A DNA stretch of 64,000 nt from Candidatus Nitronauta litoralis (GTDB taxonomy: Bacteria > Nitrospinota > Nitrospinia > Nitrospinales > Nitrospinaceae). Positions 18,133 through 26,505 of the stretch are shown here, piece after piece. Positions within the stretch are counted from its first letter, which is position 1. The number at the start of each line of letters is the position of its first letter. The stretch lies in assembly GCA_015698285.1 (NCBI GenBank), contig CP048685.1, positions 1,736,001 through 1,800,000 on the forward strand, in the 5' to 3' direction. Made by a program: the position numbers and the translations under genes. The notes under the pieces were generated by a model. It was not told the DNA's origin and ran no database searches. It worked only from the letters and a program-made list of their open reading frames with translations.

Positions 18133-19245
18133 TCAGAGGCCTGAGGATTCGTAAGAGTCGCTGATGTTTTTGACGCGAAGTGCACGCCGCAGGGCGGCAA
18201 AGCCTTCCGATGCGGTTTTACCCAGGGTCGATTTATAAATTGGCCGAAGGGCCAGTTTTGCTTTTGCCGGAGCGTCCGTATAAAAACTGGCATCCAGAGC
18301 GGAAGCGTGGCGCACGGAAGGAAACAGCCATTTTAAAGGGAGTCGCTGTCGGGCGGCCGATTGTTCCAGTTGATCCACCACATCCCGGAACGACTCGAAA
18401 TCGTCTCCCGTTATTCCATCCGTTGGCAGGATCATCAGAGGCAGAATATTTTTTTGAGTGAGTAAATCGATCTTGTTGTACAGCAGGTCCAGTTTGCTCG
18501 CATCGTAATTTAATTCGGTCATGACAGAGCCCTGGGGGAACACACCCGCCGCATATTCCAGTGCCCGGTGACCGTGTTCGGATGGCATGATTTCTTCCAG
18601 TTGCGCGGATCGGGAAAACCCTTCAAGAGGCAAAATCAGGACATCAACACCGGAAGCGTAGACACGATCCAGACCCGTGAGGTCTTCTGGTGCAAAGCCG
18701 CGGAGGGCAACAAAAGTGCGGAAGTTTTTCTTGATGGCTCGAACCAGAGGTTCCAGAAAGTGGAACCCACGGTCTGCTGATTCGCAGTAGTCCATATTGA
18801 TCTGGATGAAGCAAGCGGAACCTTCATCGAATGCGGATCGTACCCAGGACAACACCTGGCTTTCCGCGCGACTTAGTTTTTTCTCCTGCGGGAGGGCCTT
18901 GATATAAATATTGAGGCAATAGCCGTCTATGCTGATATCTCCCGTTACGGCACCGGAAGGAGTTTGAAGCTGTCGGAAAAACCTGGGACGCGGCAACAGA
19001 CTAACACTGTGCTGTTTGTCGTGCGCGTATAAAACCGGGTGATCGTTTTGCCAACTCAAGGGGAAAGCATCGCCACCGACATTCCCAATGTGGGAGGAAA
19101 CAAAAAGATCTTCGGCTAATACAAAGGAGATTTCTTTTAACTCCGCAGATCCCTCAATACCCTGGACAGCGGCCCGGCGTACTCCTTCGTCGGGAATCAC
19201 ACCACGTGCCATCACTTCCAGTTTGAGTTGGCCGAACGGGGTCAT
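18133..19245 (-). CDS. Unknown protein (370 aa) coupled to mpl
   Basis: Not recognised. It is a soluble protein with alternating hydrophobic strands (LNIYIKALP, CFIQINMDYCES, TFVALRGFAPEDLTG, DVLILPLEGFS, ILPLMILPTDGITG) that resemble a TIM barrel of the radical-SAM kind, but it lacks a CxxxCxxC motif. The start ATG overlaps the mpl stop (ATGA at 19242-19245), so it is translated with mpl, and a radical SAM gene follows downstream. It could be a partner or an inactive paralogue of a radical SAM enzyme; this is inference. Confidence 0.7.
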   Translation of the reverse strand: MTPFGQLKLEVMARGVIPDEGVRRAAVQGIEGSAELKEISFVLAEDLFVSSHIGNVGGDAFPLSWQNDHPVLYAHDKQHSVSLLPRPRFFRQLQTPSGAVTGDISIDGYCLNIYIKALPQEKKLSRAESQVLSWVRSAFDEGSACFIQINMDYCESADRGFHFLEPLVRAIKKNFRTFVALRGFAPEDLTGLDRVYASGVDVLILPLEGFSRSAQLEEIMPSEHGHRALEYAAGVFPQGSVMTELNYDASKLDLLYNKIDLLTQKNILPLMILPTDGITGDDFESFRDVVDQLEQSAARQRLPLKWLFPSVRHASALDASFYTDAPAKAKLALRPIYKSTLGKTASEGFAALRRALRVKNISDSYESSGL

Positions 19246-20663
19246 TGTCCACTCACCTTTTTCAAAAGTTCAAGCAGGCGTCGGTGGATTCCGTCGAATC
19301 CGCCGGACGACATGATCATGACGACATCCCCTGGTCGGCATTCGCGGCCAAGATGATCGACGATGGCTTGAACATCCGGAATGTGCCAGGCTTCCTTGCC
19401 AAGGGACCTGATTGAATTCACCAGGGCCTGGGGATCGAGCCGTTCCTCCTCCGGGACTTTTTCTGAGGCAAACGGGGCGGCGATCACTACCCGGTCGGCA
19501 GGCCCGAAACTTTTAGGGAGAGCCTCCTGAAATACGTTGCGGCGCGAGGTGGCTGAACGAGGCTCGAATACAGCCCAGAGGCGGCCCTCGGGCCAGGCCT
19601 CTTTTATTCCTGCCAGAGTCAGGTCGATAGCAGTGGGGTGATGTGCAAAATCGTCAATGACCGTAATCTCATTTTCTATCCCGACCACTTCCTGCCGGCG
19701 TTTGATGCCTTCAAAATTTTTGAAAGCGGCTGCAATTTCTTCAGCCTTCAGCCCGAGTCGCAGGCACAGTGCAGCGACAGCAGCTGAATTTAACGCGTTC
19801 TGTCGGCCCGTCATGGGCAAAGAAAACTCACCTGCTTTTTCGCCCTTGTGAAGAAGGTTAAAGCTGCCTGTACCGCGGTTCCATTGATAATCTGCTATCG
19901 CCCAGTCAGCATCTTTTGAAAATCCGTAGGTTTCAATATTGCAGGGGGCATTGCCGATCACATCCTGAACGTTCTGGTCGCCGTGGGCCACCAGTAAAAA
20001 TCCGTCAGGATCGATGATGGCGATAAACTTTAAGAAGGCGTCCTTGATCTGGTCCAGGTTGTCAAAAATATCAGCATGGTCAAACTCGATGCCGGTCATT
20101 ATGGCTGCGTGGGGCTGATAGTGCAGGAATTTCGGACCCTTGTCGAAAAAAGCCGTATCGTATTCATCGCCTTCAACGACGAAGTGTTCGCCATTTCCAT
20201 AGCGGTGGTTGCTGTCAAAATTTTTGAGCCAGCCGCCCACCATAAAACCGGGATCGCGTTTAGCGTGATAAAGAGTCCAGGCCAGTAGTGAGGTGGTGGT
20301 CGTTTTGCCATGAGTGCCAGTGACCACCAGGGATTTTTTTCCTTCAAGAAAAAACTGTGACAGGGTTTCAGGAAAAGAGAGGTAACGGATGTTTTGCTGT
20401 TGGACCGCTTGCACTTCTTCGTTGTTTTTTGAGACCGCGTTACCGATGACCGCTATGTCGATGTCGGAAGTGATATTCCCGGCCTTGTAGCCGGGTTTTA
20501 CCGGGATATTCAAATCCTGCAAAAGGGTACTCATGGGCGGGTAGATGTTGGCGTCCGATCCGGCAACATTGTGACCGGCCTGCTTGAGCAGCCCTGCCAG
20601 AGAGGCCATACCAGTGCCGCACACGGCGATCAGGTGGAAGTTTTTGATTTCGTTGGGATTCAT
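19242..20663 (-). CDS. mpl: UDP-MurNAc:L-Ala-gamma-D-Glu-meso-DAP ligase Mpl
   Basis: Cytoplasmic murein-recycling ligase that joins the recycled tripeptide to UDP-MurNAc. Mur-ligase features: N-terminal Rossmann part FHLIAVCGTGMASLAGLL, ATP loop VVTGTHGKTTTTSL, and VEGDEYDTAFFDKGPKFLHY, which is the Mpl signature as opposed to MurC. Length about 473 residues is as expected. The start is taken at ATG 20663; a TTG eight codons earlier is possible, and neither has a clear ribosome site. It overlaps the downstream unknown gene by 4 bp. Its presence implies DAP-type peptidoglycan and turnover. Confidence 0.93.
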   Translation of the reverse strand: MNPNEIKNFHLIAVCGTGMASLAGLLKQAGHNVAGSDANIYPPMSTLLQDLNIPVKPGYKAGNITSDIDIAVIGNAVSKNNEEVQAVQQQNIRYLSFPETLSQFFLEGKKSLVVTGTHGKTTTTSLLAWTLYHAKRDPGFMVGGWLKNFDSNHRYGNGEHFVVEGDEYDTAFFDKGPKFLHYQPHAAIMTGIEFDHADIFDNLDQIKDAFLKFIAIIDPDGFLLVAHGDQNVQDVIGNAPCNIETYGFSKDADWAIADYQWNRGTGSFNLLHKGEKAGEFSLPMTGRQNALNSAAVAALCLRLGLKAEEIAAAFKNFEGIKRRQEVVGIENEITVIDDFAHHPTAIDLTLAGIKEAWPEGRLWAVFEPRSATSRRNVFQEALPKSFGPADRVVIAAPFASEKVPEEERLDPQALVNSIRSLGKEAWHIPDVQAIVDHLGRECRPGDVVMIMSSGGFDGIHRRLLELLKKVSGQ

Positions 20664-20719
20664 TCGATCGGACAATTGTAGGGGCAAGCCTGGGACTTGT
20701 CAATCTTGGGGCGCAGTTT

Positions 20720-21370
20720 TTAAATCACCAGTTGCTTCAGTTCATTTATATTGTGAATAAGAAAATCCGGGCGGGCATTTTCGATCTCGAAACGCGGTCT
20801 TAAGCCCCAGGTCACGCCGCAGGTGGCCACCCCGGCACGACGCCCGGCCTCTATATCCTGAGGACTGTCTCCAATGATGAGCGCGTCTTTCGAAAGTATG
20901 TCGTGCTTTTTGAGGAGATGAACCACCATTTCAGGATCGGGTTTTTTATTTTCAACACTGTCCCCTCCGTAAACACTGATGAAGCTGTCCCGCCGGTTGA
21001 GACCAGCTAGAATCAGTTCAACAAACTCCACCGGTTTGTTGGAGACGATGGCCTGCAGCTTTGAATTGAAATGATCAAGGATGGGTTCGCAATCCGGGTA
21101 AAACTTCGTACGGTCCAACACATGGACACGGTAGTGTTTGCGGAAAACATCAACAGCAAAGTCGATATCACACCGGTTGGATTCCCCGAGTGCCTTTTTC
21201 ATCAGGTTGAACACACCGTGGCCGACGAAGGAATAAATTTCCTCTTGCTCCCGCACCTGGAGACCGAGTTCTTGTAAAGCGAGATTGACCGAAAGTGCAA
21301 TATCTTCCTTGGTGTCAACCAGGGTGCCATCAAAATCGTAAGCCAGCAGGCGAAAGCGGTGTGGTGTCAT
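20720..21370 (-). CDS. gph: Phosphoglycolate phosphatase-type HAD hydrolase
   Basis: HAD-superfamily phosphatase of 216 residues. Motif I is YDFDGTLVDT, motif II lies in LQAIVSNKP, and motif III/IV is KKPDPEMVVHLL followed by IIGDSPQDIEAGRRAGVATCGVTWG. This cap type and these motifs fit phosphoglycolate phosphatase (Gph), which removes 2-phosphoglycolate from DNA repair or oxygenase reactions; pyrophosphatase PpaX is an alternative. It lies between the lipoprotein gene (11 bp) and mpl on the same strand. Confidence 0.82.
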   Translation of the reverse strand: MTPHRFRLLAYDFDGTLVDTKEDIALSVNLALQELGLQVREQEEIYSFVGHGVFNLMKKALGESNRCDIDFAVDVFRKHYRVHVLDRTKFYPDCEPILDHFNSKLQAIVSNKPVEFVELILAGLNRRDSFISVYGGDSVENKKPDPEMVVHLLKKHDILSKDALIIGDSPQDIEAGRRAGVATCGVTWGLRPRFEIENARPDFLIHNINELKQLVI

Positions 21371-21381
21371 TAAAGGCTTTA

Positions 21382-21693
21382 TTATTCCTTGTCAAAACTG
21401 GATGTGAAACGGTAAGCCTTGACCAGGCCGGTTTTATCAAACAAAATAACGAGGTCCTTGGAATTTGATTTTCCCATGGAATATTGATCGTATTGGTAAG
21501 TCCACATTTCCAGTCCGTTTTCATTGCCTTCCTTGAAAGGCACTCCGAACCAGTTGAGGATTTCCGTTTTAGAAGTTTGCCTGTTCTTGATCTCCTTGAC
21601 CATGTCCGAATCAAAGTCTTTCCCAAACGAGCCACAACCTATGCAAACCAATAGCAAAGCGGCGACACAACCAAAACGCCAGAGGTTTTTCAT
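21382..21693 (-). CDS. Small lipoprotein (BamE/SmpA-like)
   Basis: A 103-residue lipoprotein. The signal sequence MKNLWRFGCVAALLLVCIGC ends in a lipobox with Cys20. The mature part (MVKEIKNRQTSKTEILNWFGVPFKEG) resembles the SmpA/OmlA/BamE fold, with a KTEIL..FG.P segment and a final strand region. AGGAGGT sits four bases before the ATG, a very strong ribosome site. The start codon overlaps the start of the divergent lipoprotein gene at 21692. Confidence 0.8.
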   Translation of the reverse strand: MKNLWRFGCVAALLLVCIGCGSFGKDFDSDMVKEIKNRQTSKTEILNWFGVPFKEGNENGLEMWTYQYDQYSMGKSNSKDLVILFDKTGLVKAYRFTSSFDKE

Positions 21694-22798
21694 GAGACCT
21701 CCTGAGCAAAAAGGGTTCTACGCCTATATCGGCGAGAGGGGAACCCAGTGTACCAAATCCATCATCCCCTGTCTTTTGGCAGGTTTACTTCTTTTTTTGA
21801 GCGCCTGTAATACCCCTCCCGGCCAACAACCGGGCACTGGCATCCCTTCTACAACCTCGCCAACTGGTTCGATGAGCGGAACTACTGTGTCTGGTGCCCC
21901 CGTAGTGAGCGATGGGTATGTTGAAATGTTGCCTGCGCTACCTGCTTCAGGTTATTTTTTAAAAAAACTTGCGGATGATGTCTATTTTTTTTCAACTGGA
22001 CATTACAACACTCTGTTTATGGTTACAACGGGTGGTGTGATACTCGCCGACCCGGTGCGGGGGGCAGGTCCGCTCATACAAAAGGCAATTGCTTCCGTGA
22101 CGAAGTTGCCGGTGAAATTCCTGATTTACTCCAGTGCAGGCCTCGACCGGATAGGGGATGCGCACTTGTTTGCAGAGGGCTCCCAGATTATTGCCCATGA
22201 ATCAGCACAGTACCTGTTGAGGCGATATCAGGATACTGCCCGGCCCGTCCCGCTACTGGCATTTCGAAAGAACTACACACTGAATTTTGGTGGTAAAAAA
22301 ATCGATTTGATCTATCCGGGGCGCGGCCATGGCTTTGGCAACACCATCATCCATCTACCAAAGGAAAATGTGATGATGTTTGCAGGTATTGGTGGGGCCC
22401 GGGCTCTTCCGGGTCCTCGCTTTGAGACGGTGGATCTTTATGGTCAGGTCCTGGGTGTGCAGCGGGCATCGAAACTGGAATTTTCCGCCTGGCTTTCGGG
22501 GCGGGGGCCGCGTACGGGAACCAAAGATGAGCTGCGCCAACTGTTGCGATATTATTATGACTCGCGCAAAGCAAATGTCAGCGCCATGAAATCAGTTCGT
22601 TTTCAGGAAGCGGCAGGTTCCACAAAGTCCCGTGACCCGCTGGTCATTGTCGATTCCTATCACCAGGCGGTGGCGCGGGATTGTTATAACCGGTTAAAAC
22701 CGGTATGGAAACCCAGGATGATGGGATTTGAGGCCTATGCACTGAGTCACTGTGCAGCCTGGACAGATTTTCATCTGACCCATAAGCCTCCGAAATAG
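21692..22798 (+). CDS. Metallo-beta-lactamase-fold lipoprotein with degraded metal site
   Basis: 368 residues from ATG 21692 (AGAGG about 8 nt upstream). A hydrophobic segment ends in the lipobox LSAC (Cys39), followed by a Pro/Thr/Ser/Gly-rich tether. The body has the MBL-fold layout of MBL proteins acting on small molecules: DVYFFSTGHYNTLFMVTTGGVILADP, then FLIYSSAGLDRIGDAHLF where the family has a THxHxDH-type motif, then IDLIYPGRGHGFGNTIIHLP. In the metal motif the first histidines are replaced by Ser and Ala, while Asp remains and a His follows four residues later. Probably a binding or structural protein, or an enzyme with altered metal binding, anchored in the envelope. Confidence 0.75.
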   Translation: MRPPEQKGFYAYIGERGTQCTKSIIPCLLAGLLLFLSACNTPPGQQPGTGIPSTTSPTGSMSGTTVSGAPVVSDGYVEMLPALPASGYFLKKLADDVYFFSTGHYNTLFMVTTGGVILADPVRGAGPLIQKAIASVTKLPVKFLIYSSAGLDRIGDAHLFAEGSQIIAHESAQYLLRRYQDTARPVPLLAFRKNYTLNFGGKKIDLIYPGRGHGFGNTIIHLPKENVMMFAGIGGARALPGPRFETVDLYGQVLGVQRASKLEFSAWLSGRGPRTGTKDELRQLLRYYYDSRKANVSAMKSVRFQEAAGSTKSRDPLVIVDSYHQAVARDCYNRLKPVWKPRMMGFEAYALSHCAAWTDFHLTHKPPK

Positions 22799-22870
22799 TT
22801 TTTCGTATGACTTGGCCTGATCCAGGTTGGGATGAAAGTGAATCAGGTATTAACGCCATTGTTTCCCTGT

Positions 22871-23872
22871 TCAGGGGCCGGGGTAACGGTTGAGGATGTG
22901 CTCGACTGAAGCAATGGCGCTGGATGGCAGACGGGCACCCATGTGTCGAACCACCTGGGCTGCACAGTAGGAACCGAGAATTGCCGCATCTTTTAAAGGC
23001 AGGAAACGGGCGAGGCCAAAAAGTGCACCGCCGGCAAACAAATCGCCTGCACCAGTGGTGTCGACCGCGTCGACTGGGAACGAACCAATAACCACTTTTT
23101 CATTTTCCAGATTGGATGCCCAGGCCCCTTCTTTACCCCGCGTGAGAAACAGGGTATCGACCATTCCCCTGAGTTGCTGGAAGGCGTATTCGGTGTCGTC
23201 CGTCTGGAACATGGCGCAGGCTTCCACATCGTTGCAGAACAGGATATCGACTTTCCAACGGATGAAGTCGATTAGAGCGTCGCGGTAACTGTTGGCGATG
23301 AACGCGTCGCTCAGGGTAAAAGAAACCGGAACGCTTGCTTTTTTTGCGATATCGGCCATTTTTTCCGCTGCCTGTTTTGTTTCTTCTCCCGTCCACAAAT
23401 AGCCTTCAATGTAGACCGTGCCGCACTTGTCGATGATAGCCTCATCGACGTTGTCCGGATGCAGTTGGGAAGAAATACCCAGGTGGGTGAACATGGTGCG
23501 TTCTGAGTCGGGGGTGATCAGTACTACACAGGTGCCGGTTCCATCGGGGGCTCCATCGGGACCAGGAAACCCAACGCCACAGGTCCGCATGTCTTCTGTG
23601 TAATGTCGTCCATAATCGTCGTCTGCTACCCGTCCCAGGTAATAGCCTTTGGCTCCCATAGCGCCGATGCCGTGCACCGTGTTCGCAGCCGAGCCGCCGG
23701 AGGAAACTTTTTTGGGTTTGTCGGTCACAGCCTTCAGGATTTTTTTCTGATCGTCCACTGTTGACAGGGTCATGCCACCTTTAACCACTCCCAGTGACTC
23801 GATAAAATCGTCTTCAACGCGGACCTCAATATCGACCAGCGCATTTCCGATTCCCACCACATCGAATTCCAT
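22871..23872 (-). CDS. PfkB-family sugar/adenosine kinase
   Basis: Ribokinase/PfkB superfamily kinase of 333 residues. The N-terminal GIGNALVDIEV, the VSSGGSAANTVHGIGAMG motif 1 and the C-terminal VDTTGAGDLFAGGALFGL motif 2 with catalytic Asp are all present. Overall similarity of type (MTLSTVDDQ, GPDGAPDGTGTCVVLITPDSERTM) is closest to bacterial adenosine kinase-like members, so nucleoside salvage is plausible; other sugars are possible. It is transcribed alone, convergent to the MBL lipoprotein and divergent from dacB. Confidence 0.88.
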   Translation of the reverse strand: MEFDVVGIGNALVDIEVRVEDDFIESLGVVKGGMTLSTVDDQKKILKAVTDKPKKVSSGGSAANTVHGIGAMGAKGYYLGRVADDDYGRHYTEDMRTCGVGFPGPDGAPDGTGTCVVLITPDSERTMFTHLGISSQLHPDNVDEAIIDKCGTVYIEGYLWTGEETKQAAEKMADIAKKASVPVSFTLSDAFIANSYRDALIDFIRWKVDILFCNDVEACAMFQTDDTEYAFQQLRGMVDTLFLTRGKEGAWASNLENEKVVIGSFPVDAVDTTGAGDLFAGGALFGLARFLPLKDAAILGSYCAAQVVRHMGARLPSSAIASVEHILNRYPGP

Positions 23873-24031
23873 TGTCCGCTCCTACTAAGGAAAAGGGGTT
23901 TTAGTATTGAAAGTGACACTATACCAACCGCGTGGAAACCGTCAAGTCAACTGAACCTGATAAGAACCGCAGAGGAATCCTTGTAAAATCAGATTTGAAT
24001 TGGAGGCTGTGAATTTGTACACTCGTAGTTA

Positions 24032-25540
24032 ATGAGACGCCCCGTATTGCATAAGGTGACGGGCCTTCTGGTGTTGATTTTAATGCTGGTACCCGGTCTC
24101 CTCCTCGCGCAGCCACTCGACGACAGCCCTTCCGCCAGTAAATTCAGGAAGAAAATCGATGACCTGTTTTCCCACCGGTGTTCCCGAAGAGCGCGTGCCG
24201 GAGTGAAGATCGTATCCCTCACCTCAAACAAAACCCTCTACGAAAAAAACTCCAGCCAGTTGTTTGTTCCCGCCTCGAATATGAAGATGGTGACAACCGC
24301 GGCGGCTTTGCGCAAACTGGGACCGGACTATTATTTCCCCACCAAAGTGTATGGCACCGCCCCGATTTCCAAAAACACGCTCAAGGGGGATATGTTTCTT
24401 AAAGGATTTGGGGACCCCTTTCTGGTTACAGAACGCATGTGGCTATTGGTCAATGAAATTAAGAACCTGCCGCTGGATAAAATAGAAGGGGACCTCATCA
24501 TGGATGGATCCTATTTTGGAGGAGGTCTCAAGGTGGCCAGTTGGAAAGGTTACAACGGGCCGGAAGCTTATCTCGCTCCGCTCAGCGCCCTGTCCTTCAA
24601 CTTCAATACAATCGCCGTACACATTGCTCCGGGAAAAAGGTCGGGAGATGCTCCTGTTGTGGTGATAGATCCGTCCACTCCCTATACCCGGCTTGAAGTT
24701 TCTGCCGTTACCAAAAAAAAGGCTCGGCGTGGACGACTTATTGTGAACCGTCATCATCAGGGTGGGCAGGATGTGGTCACCGTCTCCGGTTCCATACCTC
24801 TGAACGTTGGACGCAAAACGTATTACCTGAACATCACCCACCCACTTGAATACACAGGCGCCGTTTTTAAAAAAATGCTGGGTCAGGCGGGTGTGGAGGT
24901 AACCGGGAAGGTGAAGGTGGGTACGGTACCTCAAGGGGCTCTGGAGCTGCACGAGCACAAGAGCCTGCCATTTTCAGATATTCTTCAGGGATTGAACAAG
25001 TACAGCAATAACTTTATTGCAGAGCAGATTGTCCGGACCCTTGCTGCACGGGAATTTGGTGCCCCGGGCACAACCAAGAAAGGAGTGCAACTGGTACGGG
25101 ATTATTTGAAGTCGCTGGGATTTGCAGAAAATGCATTTTCCATTTCAGACGGTTCCGGCCTTTCCCGACAGAACCGGTTGTCGCCGGAACAGTTGATTGC
25201 TGTGTTGAAAGATGTCCATGGGGACTGGTCGGTGTTTCCTGAATTTGTATCGGCCATGGCAATCATGGGGCTCGATGGAACCGTAGAAGACCGCATGGTT
25301 CGAAACAGCAGGGCGCAGACAATACGCGCCAAGACCGGGACGCTCAATCACGTCAGCAGTCTGTCAGGGTTTTTCCAATCCCAGGACGGTGAGGCTTTCG
25401 CCTTTTCAATTTTGATGAACGGTTTAAAGTGTTCCAACGGCCGGGCGCACCGGCTGCAAAATTCTATCATGGCAGAAGCGCTCAAGTTTTCCCGAAAGGA
25501 AGACAGTGCTCCCGAAACCAATAAAGGTGATTTGAACTAG
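24032..25540 (+). CDS. dacB: D-Ala-D-Ala carboxypeptidase/endopeptidase (PBP4 type)
   Basis: Class C low-molecular-weight penicillin-binding protein that trims or cleaves peptidoglycan cross-links in the periplasm. Signal peptide LLVLILMLVPGLLLAQ; active-site SxxK in PASNMK (Ser82, Lys85), SxN in YSNNF (Ser325), KTG in RAKTGTLN (Lys434). An insertion domain between the first two motifs, as in PBP4/DacB, explains the 502-residue length. The start is the first ATG after an in-frame TAG; no good ribosome site is seen. Together with mpl it points to peptidoglycan remodelling and recycling in this region. Confidence 0.93.
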   Translation: MRRPVLHKVTGLLVLILMLVPGLLLAQPLDDSPSASKFRKKIDDLFSHRCSRRARAGVKIVSLTSNKTLYEKNSSQLFVPASNMKMVTTAAALRKLGPDYYFPTKVYGTAPISKNTLKGDMFLKGFGDPFLVTERMWLLVNEIKNLPLDKIEGDLIMDGSYFGGGLKVASWKGYNGPEAYLAPLSALSFNFNTIAVHIAPGKRSGDAPVVVIDPSTPYTRLEVSAVTKKKARRGRLIVNRHHQGGQDVVTVSGSIPLNVGRKTYYLNITHPLEYTGAVFKKMLGQAGVEVTGKVKVGTVPQGALELHEHKSLPFSDILQGLNKYSNNFIAEQIVRTLAAREFGAPGTTKKGVQLVRDYLKSLGFAENAFSISDGSGLSRQNRLSPEQLIAVLKDVHGDWSVFPEFVSAMAIMGLDGTVEDRMVRNSRAQTIRAKTGTLNHVSSLSGFFQSQDGEAFAFSILMNGLKCSNGRAHRLQNSIMAEALKFSRKEDSAPETNKGDLN

Positions 25541-25583
25541 TAAGGCTATCTTTTTAAAGCAACCTGACAGTTATATATTTTAT

Positions 25584-26441
25584 TCAGTCCTTGAAAATTT
25601 TCTGATTCTCTTTGCGGTCTTCCTCCAGAATTTTTCCCCAATCCCGTTTGATGACCTCAGACTCAAGAAACTCCTGGTAAATGTTTTTTGCCAGTTCCTT
25701 GCGGTCGACTCCTTCAGGCGCAACCTGGATATCCAGTTGTCCCAGAGCCATGTCAAAATCACGGTCCATGAGAGCCGCAGGATCCATGCTGTACTCCTTG
25801 AGAGCCTGTTTTATTGTGGCGGGGTCCGTGCGAAAACGTCTGGCAACTTCATTAATGTTAGATGGCTTGTAGCCCCGGTCTTGCGTGATGCCCAGATGAT
25901 AAGCACAGAACAGTTCAAAAGGTTCGATGTCTGCTGTGAGCCTTTTGAGTCCTGCTGGACGTGGAATATCGGGAGCCACTTCAGGAAGAGAATTGCTGTG
26001 ACTGGTTTTAGCTGCCGGAGTTTTTTCTGCGGGAGCTGACCCATTTCCGTTTCCATTAGCAGGTGAAGCAGAAGGGGCAGGAGGCGGTGTGTACGGTTTG
26101 CTTTTGAACTGGCGTTCATTCGAAGAATTGCGCGATCCTCCAAACCGGTTCTGTTGTTGTCCCGGACGCGACCGACCGTTGCTTTGTCCCTGACCCGGGC
26201 GGCGGCTGTTCTGGTTCTGGTTGCTGTTTTCGCGTTGTCCCGGTTTACTCCCCATGGGAATATGGGACGTCAATGTGTCTGAAGTGGGTTTCATCCACAT
26301 TTCAGTCGCTTGTTTGTTTTGTGAACCGTTCTGACTCCGGTGCCGGTTTTGCTGTGTGGGTGGATTCGCAGTACGGTTCTGCGGTTTACGGGGTTGGTGA
26401 GACCTGCGGCGGCCATTGTTGGAATGAGATGGCTTTTTCAA
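25584..26441 (-). CDS. Protein with Asn/Gln/Arg-rich disordered N-terminus
   Basis: 285 residues, family not recognised. Residues 1-150 are low-complexity: HSNNGRRRSHQPRKPQNR, NQNQNSRRPGQGQSNGR, then Pro/Ala/Asn/Gly-rich. Residues 165-285 are folded and largely helical, with NINEVARRFRTDPATIKQALKEY, which looks like a short helix-turn-helix. A strongly basic, RG/NQ-rich tail before a small helical domain suggests nucleic-acid binding, possibly RNA; this is inference. It is convergent with dacB and upstream of nothing on its strand. Confidence 0.7.
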   Translation of the reverse strand: MKKPSHSNNGRRRSHQPRKPQNRTANPPTQQNRHRSQNGSQNKQATEMWMKPTSDTLTSHIPMGSKPGQRENSNQNQNSRRPGQGQSNGRSRPGQQQNRFGGSRNSSNERQFKSKPYTPPPAPSASPANGNGNGSAPAEKTPAAKTSHSNSLPEVAPDIPRPAGLKRLTADIEPFELFCAYHLGITQDRGYKPSNINEVARRFRTDPATIKQALKEYSMDPAALMDRDFDMALGQLDIQVAPEGVDRKELAKNIYQEFLESEVIKRDWGKILEEDRKENQKIFKD

Positions 26442-26505
26442 AACGCGATCCTTTATACGTGGGGGTTAAAAAACTCGACGTGGATAATGCATGGTTGGGA
26501 CAGTG

